From assembly GCA_017471185.1 (NCBI GenBank), contig JAFUVZ010000062.1:1-42278 (forward strand): a stretch of DNA of 42,278 nt, given 5' to 3'. Positions 7,505 to 15,078 of this stretch are shown here, in pieces. The translations under genes and the position numbers were made by a program. Each line of letters opens with the position of its first letter. Position 1 is the first letter of the stretch. The notes under the pieces are model-generated. The model saw only the letters and a program-made list of their open reading frames with translations, made no database searches and had not been told where the DNA came from. This DNA comes from Bacteroidaceae bacterium. Lineage in GTDB: Bacteria; Bacteroidota; Bacteroidia; Bacteroidales; Bacteroidaceae.

Positions 7505-10500
7505 ATGATGAAGATAGTCAAGCCTATCTTAGTGTTTTTGGTTGTGTTGTCGGCAGCTGTCATATTGCTGCCGACACTTTCCTTTTTGGTGTTGCGATTT
7601 TATTTGTTGACACCTGATATGTTGAAGGATATTGTAAACAGTGAGTTAAAAAAACAAACAAATATTAAGTTCGACTGTGAGGAAATAAGCTTGGACTATT
7701 GGACGGAATGGCCATCCGTGAGTGTAATTATCAGACAGGGTAAAGCTTCCTTGCCAGTAGATATTACTGATGAAGAGAATTGTTCTGATGGAATTAAACT
7801 TGGCTTTCAACGTTTTGGAGGTAAGGTTGACTTGATGAGATTGATAACAGACAGAGAATTATTAGTAGAGAATCTTTTTCTTGATAATGCAGAGGCTCAA
7901 ATAGATATTAGAAGTAATTTAGTGCCAATAGTTAAGACTTCAAAAAGAAGCAAGAAACAACTTCAATTCAATGTCAACGAGATACGATTGACAAATGTTG
8001 ACATTGCTGTAAATGACAGTCTTAAATCTCTATGTTGGCGGCTTAATGACACAAACTTATATTTGGAAGGGAATCTTAACAAGCTAAAGCCTGATTTTAG
8101 AATTGCTGACTTCAATACAATGCTTTCTGTAGTTGGCGACACCCCTTTGGCAGAACGCATGTGGACTCTTTCGTTAAAAGGTTGGTGCGATGCTTCTGAA
8201 TATTTTCATGATATTTCAGCTAAAGATGTAACATTTTATATAGGTCAGTTTCCTTTTCAACTGGAAGGGACTATTAACAATATTGGTCAAAATGAAACAC
8301 CTTACATAGATTTTAATGCAAGTTTGTTATCTTCTGAATTGAGTGACCTCTTTGAATACTTGCCAGAAACTGTGGCTAAAGAGAAAAAGAATTACAACAT
8401 AGAAGGTATTGCATCTTGTAATTTGGAACTGAAGGGAAATGTTGGAAAAGATGAATTTCCTCATGCCCAAATAAAAGGATCAGTGGATAATGGCAGGTTA
8501 TTCCGAAAAGATATCATGCAGGGTTTTGATTCAATAAATATGTCATTCAAAATGAATTACGAGCATTCTAAACCTGATTCCTGTTATGTAGAGATTAAGA
8601 ATCTATCTGTATCAGGATTGGATAGTAAAATATATATGAATGTTCATGTTTCTAATTACGTAAACAATCCTTTTGTATATGGAGATCTGAAAGGGAATGT
8701 TGATTTCAAACGTGTCAGTACTGAATTCTTGAATTCGGTACATGTGCATATGAATGGAAAAGTGAACACAGACCTGTCTTTTGCTTTCAACCTAAAAGAA
8801 TTGAAGCAGATGAATTATCATCGGCTATGGGCTGAAGGTATTTTTAATACAGAAAGGTTTGAAACTCAAATTGACACTCTTGGACTGAATATCTTTGCTA
8901 AGAATGTAGATATGACAATTGGCTATAAGAATAACAGAAGTAATTTCATAAATACAGCAGAGGTACTTTCATGTGATGCAGAGGTTGATACATTGGACTT
9001 TGTTTTCGGTGATAGCATTTCATTTGTTGTTTCTAAGATGCTTCTACGAGCAAACACAACTCTCGATAAGGACTCTGATGCTGTAACTCCTGTTACGGCT
9101 CACATGAAATGGAATAGACTTAAAGGGCAAATTAGCCAAAGTGTAGCTTTGTCGCTTCAAGAAGGTGAACTGCATACAGGATTTAAACCTTCAGTGATAA
9201 ATAAACGGAATGTAGATGGGGCATTAGTATTGAAGTCTGATAATTTCAGGCTTATGGATGCAAATAATAAGTTGGCCTCTCAATTTTCTGACATGAATCT
9301 AATTTCGGAGTTTCAACCGTCATCTCCTGTTTCAGGAAAAGAACTATCACTGAAAAACTGGAACGTGAAAAGCCAACTTGAATTTTCAAATGCATCATTG
9401 GTGTCCTCTTTCTTCCCACAACGGTTGGATTTTAATAATTCACGTGTCGGAATAAGAAATAATCAATTACTCCTTAATAGATTGCAAATTAGTTCTGGTG
9501 ATACAAAACTATTGCTTTCAGGTATTTTGTCAACTATGGGAGATAGTTTGCTAAAGAGACCAGAGATAGAAGGTGATCTACTTTTGTTAGCAGATAATAT
9601 TGACTTTGATGAGTTTTCGTCTTTGTTCCTTTCGGGGGAAGCTATGAAATATGAACTTCCTGATTCTATTTCCGTTCCTGTTACAGTAAGAGATTTGGAA
9701 CAATCACTGTCTGCAACACCATTAGCAGTCTCAAAGAATAAATATCCGCTTTATATACCAGGTAACTTGCGGTTGAGGTTACAACTGGATGTGGATAAAA
9801 TGGTCTATGAAAATGCTGAACTCCATCAGGTAAGTGGTGATGTTGAGGTGAAAGATAAAATGGCTTATGCAGAATTGAATATGAGAACCAATATGGGAAA
9901 AGCTGCATTCAATGCCGTTTATGACAGCAGAAATCACGAAAATTTATATACGGTTTTTGATTTTGACTTGCATGATGTCCTACTTGCTCAATTACAAAGG
10001 GTTGTTCCCTCTGTAGGAACAATGTTTCCATTAACAAAATCTTTAGACGGCATAGCAGACATCCGCTTGACAGGGCAGACTCAACTTGATTCAAAAATGG
10101 AATCTGTACTCTCTTCTGCAAAAGTAGCTGGAACTCTGAAGGGACAGAACCTGACTCTGGTTGATAACTCTACGTTTGATGAAATTGCCAGAAAACTCAG
10201 GTTTAAAAATAAACATCGTAATCTGATAGATAGTATAGAGGTAAACTTTATTTTGAACGAAAGTGTGATTGAAGTCATCCCATTTATAATAAAATGGGAT
10301 AGATATAAAGCGATGGCTGGAGGAACTAATAATCTTGACATGATGTATGACTATCATATAGATATGATTGATACCCCAGTTCCTATAAACTTTGGTCTTG
10401 ATTTTACAGGAAAACCAAATGATTTCCATTATAAAATTGTATTTAAAAGGAAATATAAAGAACTGTTTAAAGATGATGGGGTAGAACTAGCTCGCAATAC

Positions 10501-10573
10501 TGCAATAAGAATGGAAGAAGTACGTGATGCTGTATTATTGAGAATGAAACAAATAATAAATCAATATTATTAA
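7505..10573 (+). CDS. AsmA-family (TamB-like) inner-membrane protein
   Basis: The protein has 1022 aa. A single N-terminal transmembrane segment (VKPILVFLVVLSAAVILLPT) is followed by about 950 residues of repeating beta structure. The C-terminal region (SLDGIADIRLTGQTQLDS, KVAGTLKGQNLTLVDNSTFD, MIDTPVPINFGLDFTGKPND) matches the AsmA-like C-terminal domain found in Bacteroidetes. AsmA/TamB relatives span the periplasm and are tied to lipid movement and outer-membrane protein or lipid homeostasis. Two in-frame ATGs (7505, 7508) are equivalent. It is the largest gene of the operon, between the TPR/beta protein and an OMP barrel, which supports an envelope-spanning assembly. Confidence 0.8.
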   Translation: MMKIVKPILVFLVVLSAAVILLPTLSFLVLRFYLLTPDMLKDIVNSELKKQTNIKFDCEEISLDYWTEWPSVSVIIRQGKASLPVDITDEENCSDGIKLGFQRFGGKVDLMRLITDRELLVENLFLDNAEAQIDIRSNLVPIVKTSKRSKKQLQFNVNEIRLTNVDIAVNDSLKSLCWRLNDTNLYLEGNLNKLKPDFRIADFNTMLSVVGDTPLAERMWTLSLKGWCDASEYFHDISAKDVTFYIGQFPFQLEGTINNIGQNETPYIDFNASLLSSELSDLFEYLPETVAKEKKNYNIEGIASCNLELKGNVGKDEFPHAQIKGSVDNGRLFRKDIMQGFDSINMSFKMNYEHSKPDSCYVEIKNLSVSGLDSKIYMNVHVSNYVNNPFVYGDLKGNVDFKRVSTEFLNSVHVHMNGKVNTDLSFAFNLKELKQMNYHRLWAEGIFNTERFETQIDTLGLNIFAKNVDMTIGYKNNRSNFINTAEVLSCDAEVDTLDFVFGDSISFVVSKMLLRANTTLDKDSDAVTPVTAHMKWNRLKGQISQSVALSLQEGELHTGFKPSVINKRNVDGALVLKSDNFRLMDANNKLASQFSDMNLISEFQPSSPVSGKELSLKNWNVKSQLEFSNASLVSSFFPQRLDFNNSRVGIRNNQLLLNRLQISSGDTKLLLSGILSTMGDSLLKRPEIEGDLLLLADNIDFDEFSSLFLSGEAMKYELPDSISVPVTVRDLEQSLSATPLAVSKNKYPLYIPGNLRLRLQLDVDKMVYENAELHQVSGDVEVKDKMAYAELNMRTNMGKAAFNAVYDSRNHENLYTVFDFDLHDVLLAQLQRVVPSVGTMFPLTKSLDGIADIRLTGQTQLDSKMESVLSSAKVAGTLKGQNLTLVDNSTFDEIARKLRFKNKHRNLIDSIEVNFILNESVIEVIPFIIKWDRYKAMAGGTNNLDMMYDYHIDMIDTPVPINFGLDFTGKPNDFHYKIVFKRKYKELFKDDGVELARNTAIRMEEVRDAVLLRMKQIINQYY

Positions 10574-10585
10574 AAATATTTGATT

Positions 10586-11221
10586 ATGAGAAAGTTTGTG
10601 TATTTATTAATGGTCATTACATTCATCTTGCTTTTTGTTGTACCAACCCAAGCACAGATTCTAAAATTAGGTGTTAAGGGTGGATTGAACCTTTCTAAAC
10701 TTGACACAGAAATTAGTGAGAGTAATCTTAAAGAGACCTCAAAGGGCTTCTTTATAGGTCCTATGTTAGAGGCTACAGTTCCTGTTATTGGTATTGGGGT
10801 AGATGTTGCTATAATGTATTCTCAAAGAGGTACAGATAAAGCGAAGCAACAAGGAATTGAAGTTCCTTTAAATCTAAAATATACAATAGGTGCAGGTAGC
10901 ACTTTGGGCGTTTATTTTGCCGCAGGTCCGGATTTCTTCTTTAATTTGAAGGATGTGGAATGGGGTATAGGTGATGTTGTTGTTGACAGGAAAAAAACAG
11001 AATTCGGAATCAATCTTGGCGCAGGCTTGAAATTATTGAGGCATCTGCAACTTGGTGTTAATTATCAGATAGGATTGACTAAGAAAAACGTCATTACACC
11101 TGGGCATCTTATAGAATTGGAAGATGTAGATACAGGAAAGACAATTATGGAACAGGTTAATGGCAAAATGGAAAAAGCAAGATTCAACACTTGGCAAATG
11201 TCACTTGCATATACATTTTGA
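10586..11221 (+). CDS. Outer-membrane beta-barrel (porin-family) protein
   Basis: The protein has 211 aa from ATG 10586; the upstream TTG at 10580 is unlikely. The signal peptide ends at about 25 (PTQAQ). GVKGGLNLSKL, IGPMLEATVPVIGIGVDVAI, GAGSTLGVYFAAGPDFFFN and INLGAGLKLLRHLQLGVNYQ are the alternating strands of the small OMP_b-brl_2 barrel family common in Bacteroidetes, and it ends in the classical C-terminal aromatic residue (MSLAYTF). It lies 12 nt after the AsmA gene, and would be the outer-membrane component of the operon product. Confidence 0.85.
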   Translation: MRKFVYLLMVITFILLFVVPTQAQILKLGVKGGLNLSKLDTEISESNLKETSKGFFIGPMLEATVPVIGIGVDVAIMYSQRGTDKAKQQGIEVPLNLKYTIGAGSTLGVYFAAGPDFFFNLKDVEWGIGDVVVDRKKTEFGINLGAGLKLLRHLQLGVNYQIGLTKKNVITPGHLIELEDVDTGKTIMEQVNGKMEKARFNTWQMSLAYTF

Positions 11222-11271
11222 TATTCGCTGTTAAGATGGGGAAACCCACATTAACTTATGATATTACATTG

Positions 11272-12453
11272 ATGAGACGTTTGGCAATCTTTATTTTACT
11301 GATTTGGCTGTATCTGCCTTCTTTCACACAGAATCTAAGCGTGTTTTTCTATGGAACATCCGTGGAAGTGCCGATAGCTAAGTCGCTTAGGTTTAGTTTG
11401 AAAGGTGTCAATGCACAGGAGTTTGACAGGGCTTGGAGACATTTGTCGAAGTCTAATGTGAAACCAATCGTTCTCACTTGCCAGAAATTGAAGGCTGATA
11501 TGAACTTGAATGGATGGGCTGTCTATATGCTTGTGTCTAAGATAGGAGAGCAGTTGCAGATACAAGGCCGGTTAGGTAAGAATGAAGCTGCTATCTTTGA
11601 AACGTTTCTGCTTACAAGGCTTGGCTATGACGCAAGAGTGGCTTGCTTGGGTAACCAATATCTCTTTGTCACCTGTCCTGTAGAGGAAAGATTCGCTTCT
11701 GTCAAATATATGGCATATAGAGGTAAACGCTATTATTTGTTAGGAATGGAAACGCCAATGGATATAGGGGGCTATATATTCTCTATTCCAGAAAAAGATA
11801 CTATAGGATTGGCAGCAATTGACCTTCATGGCTCATCTTTAATTAATTTTGAAGGTGAGTCTATTCCTTCTCGATTATTCAAGTCATCTGTTGATTCTTC
11901 TATGAAAGTTTCTGTTGCAGTGAACAAAGGAATGATGGAATTCTATGCTGAAATGCCACAGGTGATTGACCCTTCTTTTTATGCCAGACAGCCTCTTTCA
12001 GAACAAGTGGAGAAACAGATTCTGCCTGATATGAAGAAAGCACTACAGAATAAAAGTGAAGAGGAAGCTGTGAACATGATACTTCACTTTATGCATACGG
12101 CTTTTGAGTATAAGACTGACATAGAGAATTATGGTTATGAAAGGACGTATTTTAAGGAAGAAATGTTTTTTCATCCCTACAATGACTGTGAGGATAGGTC
12201 AATCCTCTTTACCTATCTGGTTGAAAAACTATTGGGCTTAGACACTATCATGCTTGAATATCCAGGGCATGTCAGTGCAGGCGTGAGATTCAATGAGGAT
12301 GTAAAAGGCGACTATATCATACTGGACGGCATCGAGTATATGCTTTGTGATCCAAGCTTTGTGAAATCATGTGTAGGCAATGCTAATCCGAAGTATAAGA
12401 ATATGACGGCCAATATATATAGAAGTCAGAGCAAAGTTAATCATTTGCACTGA
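11272..12453 (+). CDS. Exported transglutaminase-like cysteine hydrolase
   Basis: The protein has 393 aa. The reading frame extends upstream to 11191, but ATG 11272 starts a proper signal peptide (RRLAIFILLIWLYLPSFTQN). The C-terminal third carries the transglutaminase/papain-like triad in order: Cys306 in NDCEDRS, His333 in PGHVSAGV and Asp360 in CDPSF. The family hydrolyses or transfers on peptide or isopeptide bonds; substrates here are unknown. It is the last gene of the operon and is followed directly by a terminator hairpin. It could process another operon product or peptidoglycan, by inference only. Confidence 0.75.
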   Translation: MRRLAIFILLIWLYLPSFTQNLSVFFYGTSVEVPIAKSLRFSLKGVNAQEFDRAWRHLSKSNVKPIVLTCQKLKADMNLNGWAVYMLVSKIGEQLQIQGRLGKNEAAIFETFLLTRLGYDARVACLGNQYLFVTCPVEERFASVKYMAYRGKRYYLLGMETPMDIGGYIFSIPEKDTIGLAAIDLHGSSLINFEGESIPSRLFKSSVDSSMKVSVAVNKGMMEFYAEMPQVIDPSFYARQPLSEQVEKQILPDMKKALQNKSEEEAVNMILHFMHTAFEYKTDIENYGYERTYFKEEMFFHPYNDCEDRSILFTYLVEKLLGLDTIMLEYPGHVSAGVRFNEDVKGDYIILDGIEYMLCDPSFVKSCVGNANPKYKNMTANIYRSQSKVNHLH

Positions 12454-12454
12454 C

Positions 12455-12487
12455 AAAAGTGCAAAAATTGTACTTTTTTGCACTTTT
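12455..12487 (+). terminator. Hairpin terminator of the seven-gene operon
   Basis: AAAAGTGCAAAAA (12455-12467) and TTTTTGCACTTTT (12475-12487) are a perfect 13-bp inverted repeat with a 7-nt loop, starting one base after the TGA stop. A second small hairpin, TGTTTCTTT (12501-12509) / AAAGAAACA (12516-12524), follows. Confidence 0.7.
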
Positions 12488-12699
12488 GAGAGTGCAAAAA
12501 TGTTTCTTTCAGTAAAAAGAAACAAAAATGGGGGGAAACACTCAAAAACTCTGTAATGCCAAGTTTACTATTTGTGTAGGAGAGTTATGCCCGTACGAGA
12601 AGATGTTTCACCTTGCGGCAGTTCACATTGCTGTTCGAGTATCTTGGTGAGCCTTGATACCGCAGTAGCCCGTAACCCATAGCTAATAAGTGGGGTGGG

Positions 12700-12761
12700 C
12701 TATTAGGTAATAAGTCATGGTAGCTATTATATAATAGGTGGCATGACTTATTAGTAATAGG
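12700..12761. repeat. 62-bp imperfect palindrome (cruciform-prone)
   Basis: Nested arms: TAATAAGTCATG (12708-12719) with CATGACTTATTA (12742-12753), both perfect, around CTATTATATAATAG (12724-12737), itself a perfect palindrome, and flanked by CTATTA/TAATAG. Only short mismatched patches interrupt the pairing. No ORF and no flanking transposase gene. Confidence 0.65.
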
Positions 12762-12776
12762 TTAATATACCCTATA

Positions 12777-12926
12777 CTGACAACACTGACAATAAAAACG
12801 CGTTTTTGACAATATATAGAAATTACAAAATAAAATTTTCTGCTTAGCATGATGTTAAGCAGAAAAAATAAATAGCGTGTTTATATAAAGTTCAAAATAT
12901 AAGACTTTTGTTGTCAGTGTTGTCAG
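12777..12926. repeat. Concentric inverted-repeat element with tandem CTGACAA arms
   Basis: The left arm 12777-12797 carries two CTGACAA words at 9-bp spacing. Its inverted counterpart at 12906-12926 matches in 20 of 21 positions. The centre of the arms (12851.5) coincides with that of an inner hairpin TTTTCTGCTTA (12836-12846) / TAAGCAGAAAA (12856-12866; centre 12851). AAAAACGCGTTTTT just inside the left arm is a perfect palindrome. The remainder of 12490-13080 has no gene that I can support. Confidence 0.65.
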
Positions 12927-13079
12927 AATGCTGCACTTGGCTTATCAAATTATAGCGTGTAAGCAGACTCAGAATATGTTCCAATTCACTTTTTCCGAAT
13001 GATACCATAGTTTCCTGTAGGTAGTTATAAAAACAGTTGAAAATTGCAGCAATAGAAACAAAAATTCGACCAATTCTTC

Positions 13080-13109
13080 TTGTCTTTTCAAATTATTCAC
13101 TACATTTGC
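13080..13109 (+). promoter_or_regulatory. Bacteroidetes-type promoter for leader L2
   Basis: TACATTTGC at 13101-13109 is a full -7 box. TTG at 13080-13082, 18 nt upstream, is a partial -33. TGAAGGA...TCCTTCA (13113-13132 region) forms a hairpin at the expected transcript start. Confidence 0.5.
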
Positions 13110-13151
13110 ATTTGAAGGATACGATTCCTTCATGACATCGTGGATTTTTAT

Positions 13152-13325
13152 AAGAAGCGTTATGCTTATCTTGTAACTTGGGAACGTAGGAAACTTTCAA
13201 GTAGGATACAAAGAAGGCATGATGGTTCTCACGCTATAGCGTGGGCTGCTATCACTACATCTGTATCCAAGGTTATTCCTACGACCTCCAAGTTTAGAAG
13301 TGGCATAGTCAGTGCCACGCTTCTT
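13152..13325 (+). ncRNA. Structured 5' leader RNA, copy L2 (same fold as L1)
   Basis: Helices: P0 13152-13159 / 13318-13325 (AAGAAGCG/CGCTTCTT); P1 13175-13181 plus 13185-13192 with 13276-13283 plus 13288-13294; P2 13204-13210 / 13262-13268 (GGATACA/TGTATCC); P2a 13220-13225 / 13249-13254 (one wobble); P3 13230-13243 (CACGCTATAGCGTG); P4 13300-13305 / 13313-13318 (GTGGCA/TGCCAC). CGTGGGCT is at 13240-13247. Order and nesting equal those of L1, while nearly every paired base differs. No T-run follows P4 here, but a further hairpin with a pyrimidine tail lies at about 13343-13370, just before the coding start at 13378. Confidence 0.7.
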
Positions 13326-13377
13326 CATTAAGATTAGTTGTTGTCTTTCGGCATTGAAGACTAACCTTTTATTATTT

Positions 13378-15060
13378 ATGAAAGCACTGAAAAGAATTGC
13401 TTATGCTGCCTGTCTGTCTATCGCTTTCGTCTTATCCGGCTGCTCTGACAATGAACTACAGAATGATGAAAGTGTTATCAGTCATGAAGATGTCAAAACA
13501 TTTAGCAGCTTTAATGTGTCCGTTGAGGATTCTCCCGTCACTCGTGCCCATTTGGAGAATGGAACGCAAATGGTGTGGGATGAGGAAGATGTGATTGGGG
13601 TGTATAGTGATAAGGAAGGTGTGGTTCCCTTTACTTACGCTGGTAATAACACTTTCACTTCTAAAAAACCAGTTAGCGGAACGAAGTTCTATGCTTATTA
13701 TCCGTATAATGAAAACAATGTTGCAGATGCAAACAATAAAGGAACTGTCTTCTTTACGCTTCCCGAACTTTTTACTGACGACAGAATTGCTAACGCCATG
13801 CCAATGGTTGCTGTAAGTAATGACAATAACTTGCATTTTAAGCAAACTGTTGGCCTTATGCACTTCACATTGGGAGGAGAGCAGCATATCCTGGGGGTGA
13901 AATATGAAAGTAAAGGGCATGAATCTGTAGCAGGATCTATGATTGTAAAGATGCTGGATGACGAACCGATTATGAGTCCTACTGAAGGGAATGTTACAAC
14001 TTTAGTTAAGATTGAATGTGACATTACTTTAGGAGCAGACGAAACAAAAGATTTCTATTTTCCCGTTCCTGCCGGCTCCTATACAGAAGGTTTTGTGCTC
14101 TCTATAGAAACACCTGAAGGCACGTTCTTCAAGTCAAAGAATGCCCCCATGGATATAACAAGAGCGAAAATACATAGCTTCCCTGCGTTTAAGACTGACC
14201 GATATTCCATCGAGCGTGAGTCGCTTGTGGCACTCTATAATTCAACCAATGGAGAGAGCTGGACTAATAAAGAAGGATGGCTTACTGACAAGCCGCTGGG
14301 TGAGTGGTATGGAGTTAAAACGGATGGAGATGGGTTTGTGTCAGAGATAAACCTAAATTTAAATAATCTATCAGGCGTGCTTCCTGTAGAAATCGGTAAT
14401 TTCAATAGATTGGAGTATTTATACATTCAAGGAAATCCTGAACTTACAGGAAATATACCTTCGTCTATTGGGAATCTGTATAATGTTAAGCGGTTAGAAT
14501 TTGCTTCTAATGATTTGACTGGGAATATACCTTCTTCTATTTGTAATTTAAGTAAACTTTTGATTCTCAATCTATCTGGCAACAAACAGCTGACAGGTCC
14601 TATCCCAGACAATCTTGCAGGCTTAAGAATGATAAATAGGTTTTATATTGAAGGATGTAATTTGACAGGTTCAATACCTGAAAGTATTGGCGACATTGGT
14701 AGTGGTTACGATCCTTCAAACCATTGGATAATGATAGGTTTATCACGTAATTCACTTACTGGACCTATACCTGCCAGTCTTGCAAAACTGAAGAATTTTG
14801 ACTCTTTAAATTTAAGCTACAATCAGTTGACGGGTTCTATTCCCGATGAATTCTTGTCAATCAGTAGTTTGGCTGATTTTTGGATTAACAATAATAATAT
14901 GGATGGCGTTATTTCTAAAGAATTGCAGGCTTGTTCTTGGTGGAATGGTAGTATTGACATCACTCAAAATGAAGGGCACAAGCTTACATTAGAAGAAAAA
15001 GAGGATGTTAATATTGGAAACATTGAAGATTTAGGAAATGGTGGGACGCAAGACTGGTAA
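13378..15060 (+). CDS. Surface lipoprotein: fimbrillin-like domain plus leucine-rich repeats
   Basis: The protein has 560 aa. ATG 13378 gives signal peptide II with lipobox VLSG-C22 followed by the acidic SDNELQNDE, compatible with the Bacteroidetes surface-export signal; the longer ORF start would place the signal internally and is rejected. Residues 25-280 resemble fimbrillin-like N-domains (TRAHLENGTQMVWDEEDVIG, FYAYYPYNENN, DFYFPVPAGSY). Residues about 285-530 hold plant-type LRRs (LTGNIPSSIGNL, LTGPIPASLAKL, LTGSIPDEF). The LRR part probably binds a ligand outside the cell. It pairs with the next lipoprotein, 18 nt downstream, and is headed by leader L2. Confidence 0.85.
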   Translation: MKALKRIAYAACLSIAFVLSGCSDNELQNDESVISHEDVKTFSSFNVSVEDSPVTRAHLENGTQMVWDEEDVIGVYSDKEGVVPFTYAGNNTFTSKKPVSGTKFYAYYPYNENNVADANNKGTVFFTLPELFTDDRIANAMPMVAVSNDNNLHFKQTVGLMHFTLGGEQHILGVKYESKGHESVAGSMIVKMLDDEPIMSPTEGNVTTLVKIECDITLGADETKDFYFPVPAGSYTEGFVLSIETPEGTFFKSKNAPMDITRAKIHSFPAFKTDRYSIERESLVALYNSTNGESWTNKEGWLTDKPLGEWYGVKTDGDGFVSEINLNLNNLSGVLPVEIGNFNRLEYLYIQGNPELTGNIPSSIGNLYNVKRLEFASNDLTGNIPSSICNLSKLLILNLSGNKQLTGPIPDNLAGLRMINRFYIEGCNLTGSIPESIGDIGSGYDPSNHWIMIGLSRNSLTGPIPASLAKLKNFDSLNLSYNQLTGSIPDEFLSISSLADFWINNNNMDGVISKELQACSWWNGSIDITQNEGHKLTLEEKEDVNIGNIEDLGNGGTQDW

Positions 15061-15078
15061 TAAATAGGAGGAACAAGT

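Noticed and set aside
12454-13079. Plasmid-like origin with a replication gene
   Set aside because: Iteron-like words are present but no replication protein or DnaA-type boxes could be recognised; reported only as a repeat element.
13140-13331. 63-codon ORF across leader L2
   Set aside because: It covers the structured RNA; the codon content has no protein-like pattern and L1 has no equivalent reading frame.
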